DNA from: Spirochaetaceae bacterium
Lineage (GTDB): Bacteria > Spirochaetota > Spirochaetia > Treponematales > Breznakiellaceae
Direction of reading: 5' to 3'
NCBI GenBank assembly: GCA_031265635.1
Contig: JAISCK010000217.1
Span: forward strand, 1 to 14,256
DNA: 14,256 bases
Under the pieces are notes generated by a model that ran no database searches, was not told the DNA's origin, and saw only the letters and a program-made list of their open reading frames with translations. Shown here in pieces: positions 6,996 through 14,256 of the stretch. The position numbers and the translations under genes were made by a program. Position 1 is the first letter of the stretch, and each line of letters starts with the position of its first letter.

Positions 6996-8282
6996 ATGCT
7001 CAGATACTTTATCCAGGTCATTGAAAGTTTTTCCGTTACGGCGCTGCTTACGGCCATACTTTTCGCGGCCTTTATCACGGGTGGTCATGTAAAACGGGAA
7101 AAGTGGTTTCTCAGGATCTGCGCTTTAAGCTGCGCCGCGAGTCTTGCGGTGGCGGTACTCAAGCGGACCACGCCCTTTATCAACAGGACCATCATCAACG
7201 CCTGGACCCTCTCCTTCGCGGCGCTTTCCGGCATTACCGTACTTGTATTCCTCTTTGCCGGGGCGAAAAAAAATGAAAAATCCCCGCCGGAAAAACCCGC
7301 CAAAAAAAAAGGCCGTGTTTCAGAAGCGCTTTTTATTCTTGACTCAGGCCCGCTCCTTGCCGGGCTGCTTCTCTTTTACGCCCTGCCGTCTGTTTTTCTT
7401 TACCCGGCGGAATTTCTTTTGGCCGGCCAGACGGTTTTCAGTGCAGATTTTCTTTTTAAGTGTATAGGGTATGCCGCGGGAATTGCCGTAGTGCTGGCCG
7501 GCGCCCTGGCCGTCTGCAAGGCCGGTATTGACGCCCCGGCCTTTCTTTTAAGGACGGTTCTCGCGGCGGCGCTTGTTGTCAATATGCTCAACCAGCTTTC
7601 GGTTCTGGTACAGTTTCTCTTTGCCCGGAGAATCATACGCATAATACCCTGGCTTTTTTCCGTCATGGCGGCCGCGCTTAATCACAGCGCCGTGTTTTTC
7701 TACGCCGTCATCGCGGTAAGCGCGGCGCTGCCTGTTGCAGTCTTTGTAAAAAGTTTCGCCAAACCGGCCCTGTCCCTAAATCCCGCTGAAGGCAGGAAGT
7801 TCAGGGCAGCCTCGCGCCGCCTGCGCCGCTGGGCTCTTTCGGCGTCAACTGTCCTTGCCCTTGCCGTGGTGAGCCTTGCCGTGCTGAAACCCCTGAACAG
7901 GCGGGGCGTTACGCTCTCGCCCGCCGAACCCATGACTATCGCGGGGAACGAAATAATCATTCCCCTTGAACAGGTTGAAGACGGACACCTGCACCGTTTC
8001 GCCTACATGACGGCGGAAGAAACAGAAGTCCGCTTTATAGTCATCAAAAAAAATGAAATCGCCTTTGGCGTCGGTCTTGACGCCTGCGATATTTGCGGCG
8101 CCACAGGCTACTACGAGCGCAAGAATGAAGTTATCTGCCGCCTCTGTGATGTGGTGATGAATAAATCTACCATAGGTTTCAGGGGAGGCTGCAACCCTGT
8201 TCCCCTGGCCTATGCGCTCAGAAGCGGTTCGATGATCGTACAGATTCAGGATCTGGAAAACGAACAGTGGAGGTTCAAATAA
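6996..8282 (+). CDS. DUF2318 membrane protein, Cys-rich C-terminus (iron-uptake associated)
   Basis: A 428-residue membrane protein with about eight hydrophobic segments in residues 1-300, interrupted by a Lys/Glu-rich loop at 91-107, then a ~130-residue C-terminal domain. That domain carries the DUF2318 signature: DACDICGATGYY, then ICRLCDVVMNKSTIGFRGGCN, with cysteines 364, 367, 381, 384 and 399. Two CxxC pairs plus a fifth Cys suggest a metal or Fe-S site, probably facing the periplasm. The family is named a putative Fe-S membrane protein and corresponds to Cj1660 in Campylobacter, between P19 and the ABC genes. An electron-transfer role, such as keeping iron ferrous or oxidising it for FTR1, is inference. 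The SD is weak (GGGGA). The stop is 3 bp before the next gene. Confidence 0.88.
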   Translation: MLRYFIQVIESFSVTALLTAILFAAFITGGHVKREKWFLRICALSCAASLAVAVLKRTTPFINRTIINAWTLSFAALSGITVLVFLFAGAKKNEKSPPEKPAKKKGRVSEALFILDSGPLLAGLLLFYALPSVFLYPAEFLLAGQTVFSADFLFKCIGYAAGIAVVLAGALAVCKAGIDAPAFLLRTVLAAALVVNMLNQLSVLVQFLFARRIIRIIPWLFSVMAAALNHSAVFFYAVIAVSAALPVAVFVKSFAKPALSLNPAEGRKFRAASRRLRRWALSASTVLALAVVSLAVLKPLNRRGVTLSPAEPMTIAGNEIIIPLEQVEDGHLHRFAYMTAEETEVRFIVIKKNEIAFGVGLDACDICGATGYYERKNEVICRLCDVVMNKSTIGFRGGCNPVPLAYALRSGSMIVQIQDLENEQWRFK

Positions 8283-8285
8283 AAT

Positions 8286-9584
8286 ATGTTTTGGAGAATG
8301 GCGCGGGGCGCCCTGTTCAGGCAGAAAGGAAAAATGCTCATGATCGCCTTTACCGTGGCCCTGGGCGCGTCGCTGTCTACGGCCATGCTGAACGTGATGC
8401 TGGACGTGGGCGACAAGGTAAACCAGGAACTCAAGACCTACGGCGCCAATATCAACGTGGTTCCAAAAGGCGCTTCCCTTATGGACGATCTGTACGGCGG
8501 GGGATCGGGCGTCCCGGACAAGTACCTTGCCGAAGACGAACTCGGCAGGATCAAGACGATTTTCTGGGCCTTCAACATTGTTGATTTTACCCCCTACCTC
8601 AACACCCGCGTCATTTCCAGTATACACGAGGGCGAAGAATTCAAATTGGTAGGAACCTGGTTCTCCCATCATCTTGAACTCCCTACGGGAGAAAACCTCG
8701 ATACGGGCATGGTGAACATGAAAAGCTGGTGGGATGTTTCGGGCCAATGGCTCTCTGACGATGACGAATACGGGATCATGGCGGGGCGGAACGCGGCGAA
8801 AAAACTCGGCCTCCTCCCCGGCGGTACAATCAGGCTGCGCGCGCCGGGACCTGAATCTCAGGGGAATGAAGAAAGGGAATTCCTTGTCAGGGGAATATTC
8901 AACGCGGGAGGCGCGGAGGACGATGCCCTCTATGTTTCCCTTCCCGCGGCCCAGGCTCTTTCGGGACGGTCCGGCATGGTAAGTTCCGTGGAGGTAAGCG
9001 CCCTTACCACGCCTGACAACGAACTTTCCCGGCGGGCCGCCCAGGACCCCAAAAGCCTTTCCAGCAAGGAATGGGAAACCTGGTACTGCACGGCCTATGT
9101 AAGCGCCATCTGTTACCAGATAGACGAAGTCATCCCGGACGCCGTGTCAAAACCAATACGCATGGTCGCCGAATCCGAAGGGGCCATTCTCGAAAAGACC
9201 CAACTCCTCATGCTCCTCATTACCATCCTGAGCCTTGCCGGTTCGGCCCTGGGGATTTCAAACCTGGTTACCGCCTCGGTGATGGAACGGGCAAACGAGA
9301 TAGGTCTCCTCAAGGCGCTGGGCGCCCAGGACGGGGCGGTCTCGGTTCTGGCCCTGACCGAGATTCTCATTACCGGCGCGGCGGGCGGCGTCGCGGGTTA
9401 TTTCGCGGGACTTGGCTTTGCCAGGATCATCGGGCATACGGTGTTCGGTTCGGCCATAGACATCAAGCCCATGGTCATTCCCCTTGTGGCGGCGCTGGTG
9501 TTCGTAGTAACCCTGGCGGGGAGCATACCGTCAATCAGGCTGCTCCTTTCCCTGCGCCCGGCGGAGGTGCTGCATGGGCGCTGA
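8286..9584 (+). CDS. MacB/FtsX-like ABC permease, first of pair
   Basis: A 432-residue permease with the MacB/FtsX layout: one N-terminal helix (about 17-38), a large extracytoplasmic domain (~40-300), and three C-terminal helices (about 306-330, 353-382, 394-415). The cytoplasmic segment ERANEIGLLKALGA (334-347) matches the family's ATPase-coupling motif, and the tail PAEVLHGR matches the usual P-x-E-x-L-x-G end. It has two cysteines, 268 and 276, in the extracytoplasmic domain. GGAGG at 8269-8273 serves as a slightly distant SD inside the previous gene. Such permeases drive periplasmic work (mechanotransmission, export) rather than classical import. The Campylobacter counterparts are Cj1661/Cj1662. 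The exact role in iron uptake is unknown. Confidence 0.92.
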   Translation: MFWRMARGALFRQKGKMLMIAFTVALGASLSTAMLNVMLDVGDKVNQELKTYGANINVVPKGASLMDDLYGGGSGVPDKYLAEDELGRIKTIFWAFNIVDFTPYLNTRVISSIHEGEEFKLVGTWFSHHLELPTGENLDTGMVNMKSWWDVSGQWLSDDDEYGIMAGRNAAKKLGLLPGGTIRLRAPGPESQGNEEREFLVRGIFNAGGAEDDALYVSLPAAQALSGRSGMVSSVEVSALTTPDNELSRRAAQDPKSLSSKEWETWYCTAYVSAICYQIDEVIPDAVSKPIRMVAESEGAILEKTQLLMLLITILSLAGSALGISNLVTASVMERANEIGLLKALGAQDGAVSVLALTEILITGAAGGVAGYFAGLGFARIIGHTVFGSAIDIKPMVIPLVAALVFVVTLAGSIPSIRLLLSLRPAEVLHGR

Positions 9585-9593
9585 GGTGATTGT

Positions 9594-10763
9594 ATGACGG
9601 CCCAGCGTTTCTACCTGAAAATGGCGATGAGCTCCCTGATACGCCGCCGTTCCCGCATGCTGGTGGCCCTCCTGGCCGTGGCCGTGGGAGCGACAATACT
9701 CTCCGGGCTTTCCACCATCTACTACGATATTCCCCGGCAGCTTGGACAAGAATTCCGCTCCTACGGGGCAAACATGGTACTTCTTCCCGGAGAGGGCGGG
9801 GAATTTCTGACGCCGGAACAGGCAGGGCGGGCGGTTTCTTTCTTCCCGGAGGAAGACCTCATAGGCGCCGCCCCGTACCGCTACCACACGGTAAAGGTAA
9901 ACGAACAGCCCTTTATGGCCGCCGGTACCAGTCTGGAAGAAGCCAAAAAAACAAGCCCCTACTGGTTTATCCGGGGAAACTGGCCTTCATCGCCCGGAGA
10001 AGCCCTCATCGGACAGGAAGTGGCTGACCGCGTAGCCCTCGCGCCGGGAAGCGTTTTTACCATAACAGGAACAAACGCCCTGGGTGAACCTATACACTCC
10101 GCGATTCCGGGAAGCAATCTTTCCGGGGGCGTTGAACGAAAGGTCTCCGGGATTCTCCAGTCGGGCGGCGCCGAGGAAGCCTTTATCATCATGTCTTTCT
10201 CGGACTTTGAGGAAATGATGGCCGAGGGCGGAAAAATCGATACGGTGGAATGCAGCGTTTCAGCGCCCTCAGACGCGCTTACGGCCCTGGCCGAAACCAT
10301 AGGCGCGGCCGTTCCGGGCCTTGAGGCCCACCTTGTAAAGCGGGTAACCGAATCGGAAGGAACCGTACTCGCCAAACTCAAGGCCCTCATATATATTGTT
10401 ACAGCCATTGTGCTGCTTCTTATCATGATCTGCGTCGCCACCACCATGATGGCCGTTGTTGCCGAGCGGCGTAAGGAAATCGGCCTTAAAAAAGCCCTGG
10501 GCGCCGGCGAAGGGAGGCTGGCGTTTGAGTTCCTTGGGGAAGGAATCATCCTCGGCGCGGGCGGCGGCGTTCTTGGCGCTGTCTTCGGCTTTGTCTTCGC
10601 CTGGGAAGTGAGCGTCAGCGTATTCAGCCGGGCGGTCAGTTTCAGGCCTCTCTTCGTGCTGGTAACTCTGGCCGGTTCGGTCCTGGTTACCGCCCTGTCC
10701 TGCCTCCTCCCGGTACGGAGCGCCGCCGAAGTGGACCCGGCTGTCGTGCTGCGGGGCGAATAG
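9594..10763 (+). CDS. MacB/FtsX-like ABC permease, second of pair
   Basis: A 389-residue paralogue of the preceding permease with the same layout: helix 1 at about 22-42, an extracytoplasmic domain to ~260, then helices at about 264-289, 310-337 and 352-374. The coupling motif ERRKEIGLKKALGA is at 291-304, and the tail is PAVVLRGE. Shared features such as FRSYGANMVLLP here and LKTYGANINVVP in the first protein show a gene duplication. The SD GAGGTG overlaps the stop of the upstream gene and lies 6 nt before the ATG, so the two are translationally coupled and probably form a heterodimer. Confidence 0.93.
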   Translation: MTAQRFYLKMAMSSLIRRRSRMLVALLAVAVGATILSGLSTIYYDIPRQLGQEFRSYGANMVLLPGEGGEFLTPEQAGRAVSFFPEEDLIGAAPYRYHTVKVNEQPFMAAGTSLEEAKKTSPYWFIRGNWPSSPGEALIGQEVADRVALAPGSVFTITGTNALGEPIHSAIPGSNLSGGVERKVSGILQSGGAEEAFIIMSFSDFEEMMAEGGKIDTVECSVSAPSDALTALAETIGAAVPGLEAHLVKRVTESEGTVLAKLKALIYIVTAIVLLLIMICVATTMMAVVAERRKEIGLKKALGAGEGRLAFEFLGEGIILGAGGGVLGAVFGFVFAWEVSVSVFSRAVSFRPLFVLVTLAGSVLVTALSCLLPVRSAAEVDPAVVLRGE

Positions 10764-10791
10764 CGCCGGGGGACGGGAGAAACGCGAAGTT

Positions 10792-10797
10792 AAGGAG
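10792..10797 (+). promoter_or_regulatory. Ribosome binding site of the ABC ATPase gene (decides GTG start)
   Basis: AAGGAG lies 6 nt before GTG at 10804. An overlapping ATG at 10802 is out of frame and is followed at once by TGA, so it cannot start the protein. Confidence 0.8.
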
Positions 10798-10803
10798 AAT
10801 TAT

Positions 10804-11484
10804 GTGAGTACCGATTTACTGGAACTAAAAAACATCTCAAAAATCTACGGCAGCCTTACTGCCTTGAGCAATATCAACCTTACGGTGAAACAGGGAGAGT
10901 GGCTTGCCATCATGGGCCCTTCGGGTTCGGGAAAGACCACCATGATGAATATCATCGGCTGTATGGACAGGCCCAGTTCGGGAGAGGTGATCCTTGACGG
11001 AATCGATATTTCGCGGGAAAGCGGGCGTAACCTGACGGCCCTGAGGCGGGATAAAATCGGCCTCATCTTCCAGCAGTTCCATCTGGTAAACTATCTTACC
11101 GCCCTGGAAAACGTCATGGTCGCCCAGTATTACCACAGCATGCCGGACGAAAAAGAAGCGCTGGAGGCCCTGGACCGGGTGGGCCTTTCGGACAGGGCCA
11201 GGCACCTGCCCAGCCAGCTTTCAGGCGGGGAACAGCAGCGGGTATGTATCGCCAGGGCCCTGATAAATTATCCCCGGCTTATTCTCGCCGACGAACCTAC
11301 GGGAAACCTTGACGAGGCCAATGAAAAAATGGTGATTGATATTTTTACCAAACTCCACCGGGAAGGCAGCGCCATTATCGTAGTAACCCATGATCCCGAG
11401 GTGGCCGAAGACGCGGGCAGAATCGTAAAACTTGAACACGGAAAAATAGAACGCATCATAAACGCAAACCAGAGGGGGGCATAG
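10804..11484 (+). CDS. ABC transporter ATPase, MacB/LolD-like
   Basis: A 226-residue cytoplasmic ATPase of the size and type that serves MacB/LolCDE permeases. All motifs are intact: Walker A GPSGSGKTT (38-46), Q-loop Gln90 in IFQQFHLV, signature LSGGEQQRV (139-147), Walker B LILADEPTG (159-167) with Glu164, D-loop NLDE, and switch His196 in VVTHDPE. It is the last gene of the iron operon, 40 nt after the second permease, and would power that pair (Cj1663 counterpart). The GTG start is set by a strong SD. The gene ends 4 bp from the convergent queA stop with no visible terminator. Confidence 0.95.
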   Translation: MSTDLLELKNISKIYGSLTALSNINLTVKQGEWLAIMGPSGSGKTTMMNIIGCMDRPSSGEVILDGIDISRESGRNLTALRRDKIGLIFQQFHLVNYLTALENVMVAQYYHSMPDEKEALEALDRVGLSDRARHLPSQLSGGEQQRVCIARALINYPRLILADEPTGNLDEANEKMVIDIFTKLHREGSAIIVVTHDPEVAEDAGRIVKLEHGKIERIINANQRGA

Positions 11485-11488
11485 CCGC

Positions 11489-12553
11489 CTACTTGATGAG
11501 CATGGCGTCGCCGTAGCTGAAAAACCGGTACGCCTCCCTGACCGCGAGCGCGTAACTTTCCAGTATCCATTCCCTGCCCGGTTTCGCGGAACCGGGAAGC
11601 GCGGCAAAGGCCGAAACAAGCATAAGCAGGGTTGATTCCGGGGTATGAAAATTGGTAAAAAGGGCGTCTACCAGGCGGAAGGTATAGCCGGGACGTATAA
11701 AGATGGCGGTGCTTCCTTCTCCGCGTGTAAGTTTTTTGCCGTCCCAGGCCGACTCAAGGGTGCGCACGCTGGTGGTTCCCACGGCAATAATTTTTCCGCC
11801 CCCGGTTTTGACGGCCTCGATACGCGAGGCGGCCTCATCGTCTATGGTAAACGTTTCTTCGTGCATCGTGTGGTCTTCAATGTTTTCGGAGCGAACCGGG
11901 AGAAAGGTCCCAAGGCCCACATGAAGGGTAATAAAGGCTGTTTCAACGCCATGATGCCGCAGCCTTTCGAGGAGGGCGGCGGTAAAATGAAGCCCCGCCG
12001 TGGGCGCGGCGGCCGAGCCGGGAATCCTCGCGTACACGGTCTGGTAACGCTCGCTGTCCATCGCGGTATCGTCCCGCCGTATATAGGGCGGCAGCGGCAT
12101 ACGGCCGTATAGGTCAAGCCACTCTTCATCAACAGGAGTGTCAAAGCGGAGCAGGCGGAACTCGCCGTCCTCCCCGGCTATCTCCCCTTCCCTTCCGCCG
12201 TCAAAAACATAACGGCTGCCTGTCCGTTTGCGCCTAACCCTCGTTGTCATTGTTTTCCACAGGGAACCGGCGGGGCCTTCTTTTCCTTCCGGCAGCCTGT
12301 TCAACAGGAGGAATTCGGTTTTTGCCCCTGTGGAAAGGGAACGGGCCAGGAGCCTTGCCTTGCGCACCTTTGAATTGTTCAGCACAAGCAGCGATCCGGG
12401 TTCGAGAATGAGGGGAAGGTCTTCTACCATGCGGTGCGTTCTTCCGCCGGTACTCCGGTCAAGAACCATGAGGCGGCTTTTTCCCCGCTCCTCTGTTGGA
12501 TACTGGGCAATGAGCTTTTCAGGCAAATCAAAGAAAAAATCTTTTGTTTTCAT
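11489..12553 (-). CDS. queA: S-adenosylmethionine:tRNA ribosyltransferase-isomerase
   Basis: A 354-residue cytoplasmic enzyme that transfers and isomerises the ribosyl group of AdoMet onto preQ1-modified tRNA, giving epoxyqueuosine in queuosine biosynthesis. Family blocks are all visible: PEKLIAQYPTEER near the N-terminus, LVLNNSKVRKARL, GRMPLPPYIRR (150-160), PGSAAAPTAGLHFT (178-191), HVGLGTFLPVR (211-221), NFHTPESTLLMLVSAF, and the C-terminal YGDAMLI. Length is normal. The ATG at 12553 is chosen because MKTKDFFFDLPEKLIAQYP is the family N-terminus; longer in-frame starts overlap ruvB. No good Shine-Dalgarno precedes it, so it may rely on coupling with ruvB 25 nt upstream. It is the last gene of the minus-strand operon. 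Confidence 0.97.
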   Translation of the reverse strand: MKTKDFFFDLPEKLIAQYPTEERGKSRLMVLDRSTGGRTHRMVEDLPLILEPGSLLVLNNSKVRKARLLARSLSTGAKTEFLLLNRLPEGKEGPAGSLWKTMTTRVRRKRTGSRYVFDGGREGEIAGEDGEFRLLRFDTPVDEEWLDLYGRMPLPPYIRRDDTAMDSERYQTVYARIPGSAAAPTAGLHFTAALLERLRHHGVETAFITLHVGLGTFLPVRSENIEDHTMHEETFTIDDEAASRIEAVKTGGGKIIAVGTTSVRTLESAWDGKKLTRGEGSTAIFIRPGYTFRLVDALFTNFHTPESTLLMLVSAFAALPGSAKPGREWILESYALAVREAYRFFSYGDAMLIK

Positions 12554-12578
12554 GGTTTTGCTGTCAGGCTGATCCGGG

Positions 12579-13649
12579 CTACGGAACATCAAAAAGCGAA
12601 GCCGCAGCCTGGATTTTTGGCCCTTCCAGACCAAGGTGTTTATAGGCAAGGGCGGTAACTACCCTTCCCCGGGGAGTCCTCTGGAGCAGCCCTGTCTGGA
12701 TAAGGTAGGGCTCGTAGTAATCTTCAAGGGTGTCGACAGCCTCGCCCACGGAGATGGCCAAGGTCTCGGCGCCTACAGGCCCGCCGCCGTACCGTTCAAT
12801 AATCACTTTAAGAATTTCCCTGTCATGCCTTTCAAGGCCGAGTTCGTCGATTTCGAGCCGCCTGAGCCCTTCGGATACAACCCGGCCGGTAACGGCGCTT
12901 TCCCCGGCCACCTGGGCAAAGTCCCGCATGCGCCGCAAAAGGCGGTTGACTACCCTGGGCGTACCACGGGACGACGACGCGAGAAGGGCCGCCCCGTCAT
13001 CGCTCACGCTGACATTGAGGATGCCGGCGGAACGCCTGACTATGGCTTCCATATCCGCTTTTTCATAAAAAGAAAAACGGCAGGTGATACCGAAACGGCT
13101 TATGAGGGGGCTTGCCACATTGCCCGCCTTGGTCGTGGCGCCTACCAGGGTAAAGGGCGGTATGGGTATGCGTATGGTTCTCGCGCCCGGCCCGGCGCCG
13201 ATAATCCAGTCAAGCTCATAATCCTCCATGGCTATGTAGAGCATCTCCTCTATGGCCGGTTTGAGGCGGTGTATTTCGTCAATAAAGAACACGGTCTTTT
13301 CGCTTACCGTGGTAAGGATACCGGCAAGGTCTTTGGGCTTTTCCAGGGCCGGAGCCGACGTTACCTTGAACTCGGCGCCAAGCTCCCGCGCCACAACCTG
13401 GGCCAGGGTGGTTTTGCCCAGCCCCGGAGGGCCGATTAAAAAAAGATGGTCAAGGCTTTCGTTCCGTTCTCTTGCGGCTGAAATAAAAACCGCGAGGTTC
13501 TCCTTCATGGACTTCTGGCCGAGAAATTCCTTGAGGGTTCCGGGACGCAGGGTAGGTTCCCTGTCGTCGTCATCAAAGGGAGTCTCGGGATGGGAAAGCC
13601 CCTGTTCAATCCGGTCCTTAAAAACATCCTTTGGCTTTGCCTTTCCCAC
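12579..13649 (-). CDS. ruvB: Holliday junction branch migration helicase RuvB
   Basis: A 356-residue AAA+ motor that, with RuvA, drives branch migration of Holliday junctions in recombinational repair. Walker A GPPGLGKT is at 73-80, Walker B FFIDEIH at 121-127, sensor GATTKAG at 170-176, and the arginine finger Arg185 in ISRFGI. The C-terminal winged helix includes ETLAISVGEAVDTLEDYYEP, QTGLLQRTPRGR and YKHLG. It is slightly long because of an N-terminal stretch with four consecutive Asp (26-29). It starts with GTG at 13649; GGGAG lies 6 nt upstream and overlaps the stop of the response-regulator gene, so translation is probably coupled. ruvA and ruvC are not in the window. Confidence 0.98.
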   Translation of the reverse strand: MGKAKPKDVFKDRIEQGLSHPETPFDDDDREPTLRPGTLKEFLGQKSMKENLAVFISAARERNESLDHLFLIGPPGLGKTTLAQVVARELGAEFKVTSAPALEKPKDLAGILTTVSEKTVFFIDEIHRLKPAIEEMLYIAMEDYELDWIIGAGPGARTIRIPIPPFTLVGATTKAGNVASPLISRFGITCRFSFYEKADMEAIVRRSAGILNVSVSDDGAALLASSSRGTPRVVNRLLRRMRDFAQVAGESAVTGRVVSEGLRRLEIDELGLERHDREILKVIIERYGGGPVGAETLAISVGEAVDTLEDYYEPYLIQTGLLQRTPRGRVVTALAYKHLGLEGPKIQAAASLFDVP

Positions 13650-13659
13650 GCCGCGCTCC

Positions 13660-14256
13660 CTATTCCTGGCAAATGAGCCCGGAGGACTTTGCCTGGGAAA
13701 GGGCCTTTTCAGCCCTGGCGAAAAAATCTTCCAGGGTCATGTCGGCCTGGGGTATCTGGGAAACAACGCCTATGCTGACCACCGCGTGCCTGTTCCCGCC
13801 CAGCACGGCCTCGGCCTGGGAGTATATTTCCTCGGCTATTTTCACCGCGCCGTTCATGCTGGTGTTGGGAAGCAGTACGGCAAAGAGATCCCCGCCCAGG
13901 CACGCGGCCAGGTCCGAAGGCCGCCTCGTGTTGCGGACAAGAATAGCCGCGATGGTCCTGAAAAAGGCGGCTTCCGGGGCCTCCCCGGTTCCGGCGGCCA
14001 TGAGCAGCAGGGACACCGGCGTCTTTTCCCGGAACGAGCGTTTCCATTCCAGGGTTATTCTTTCGTCAAAACTCTTCCTGCCGGGAATGCCGGTTACCGG
14101 ATCATTGTAGCCCCCATCTTCGGCGGCGCGTATCCGGAGGGCAAGACGGTTCCTGATACGCGCCCGCAGCACAGCCCCGTTAAAAGGCCGGGCGATATAA
14201 TCAACCGCGCCGAGCAGGAGGCCCTTTTCCTCGTCGCCTGAGTCCGGGAAAGAGGC
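13660..14256 (-). CDS. Response regulator with degenerate GGDEF domain (5' end outside window)
   Basis: The frame stays open to the window edge, giving 198 visible residues. The first 28 are the end of a receiver domain: GAVDYIARPF corresponds to the usual GA-DY-KPF, with Arg in place of the conserved Lys. After a linker comes a GGDEF-like domain (DPVTGIPGRKSF, later VSIGVV and the final A-KALSQAKSSG helix). Its catalytic features are degraded. The GGDEF loop reads GGDLF (fragment residues 121-125), and the metal-binding D-x-D-x-F-K block is replaced by MAAGTGEAPEAAFF. However, the inhibitory-site motif RPSD lies exactly five residues before GGDLF. It is therefore probably not a diguanylate cyclase but may bind c-di-GMP. 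Ten bp separate it from ruvB. Confidence 0.87.
   Translation of the reverse strand, partial: ASFPDSGDEEKGLLLGAVDYIARPFNGAVLRARIRNRLALRIRAAEDGGYNDPVTGIPGRKSFDERITLEWKRSFREKTPVSLLLMAAGTGEAPEAAFFRTIAAILVRNTRRPSDLAACLGGDLFAVLLPNTSMNGAVKIAEEIYSQAEAVLGGNRHAVVSIGVVSQIPQADMTLEDFFARAEKALSQAKSSGLICQE

Noticed and set aside
7845..8747. 300-codon minus-strand open frame
   Set aside because: It spans the junction of two well-supported plus-strand genes (DUF2318 and permease) and shows no recognisable motif.
13252..14241. 329-codon plus-strand open frame
   Set aside because: It is antisense to ruvB and the response regulator, both confirmed by conserved motifs.

Overview
The window looks like chromosomal DNA of a moderately GC-rich spirochaete, most likely a Treponema of the termite-gut type. 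The evidence is a Tp34/P19-type iron lipoprotein with a spirochaete-like relaxed lipobox, a linked FTR1 / DUF2318 / ABC cluster, and the ruvB-queA pair. The assignment to genus is inference. I see no rRNA, tRNA, IS element, phage gene or CRISPR array. Coding density is high.

Layout. (1) Minus strand, 3531 down to 1: pyruvate phosphate dikinase (ppdK), a TetR/AcrR regulator one or two codons behind its stop, then the first 32 codons of an exported protein cut off by the window edge. That last gene has its own promoter-like sequence with a 12-bp palindrome in the spacer, a natural target for the TetR protein. (2) Plus strand, 3640-4494: an EamA/DMT-family membrane transporter, divergent from ppdK. 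(3) Plus strand, 4495-4758: a 264-bp control region. It has a consensus -35 box, two copies of a GTTAG-N6-(C/G)TAAC dyad, a 15-bp perfect hairpin, and a near-perfect 35-bp direct repeat that carries a small GC hairpin plus a Shine-Dalgarno. (4) Plus strand, 4759-11484: a six-gene iron-uptake operon encoding an FTR1 permease with a duplicated extracytoplasmic domain, a P19/Tp34 lipoprotein, a DUF2318 polytopic membrane protein with five C-terminal cysteines, two MacB/FtsX-like permeases and an ABC ATPase. The order matches the Campylobacter Cj1658-Cj1663 type of system, but the thioredoxin-like genes usually found at its end are absent. (5) Minus strand, 14256 down to 11489: the end of a REC-GGDEF response regulator, then ruvB (Holliday junction helicase) and queA (queuosine biosynthesis). 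This operon converges on the iron operon with only 4 bp between stop codons.

How the iron genes probably work together: P19 binds periplasmic metal (all its family ligand residues appear present) and passes iron to FTR1. DUF2318 probably supplies an electron or redox step. The MacB-like ABC unit couples ATP to an unknown step. The GTTAG/CTAAC dyads over the promoter suggest control by a DtxR/TroR-like metalloregulator.

Most interesting items: the repeated operator and the structured, repeat-bearing leader before FTR1; a GGDEF domain that has lost its catalytic residues but keeps the RxxD I-site, suggesting a c-di-GMP sensor rather than a synthase; and two genes whose start codons lack any Shine-Dalgarno and sit where a leaderless transcript would begin.
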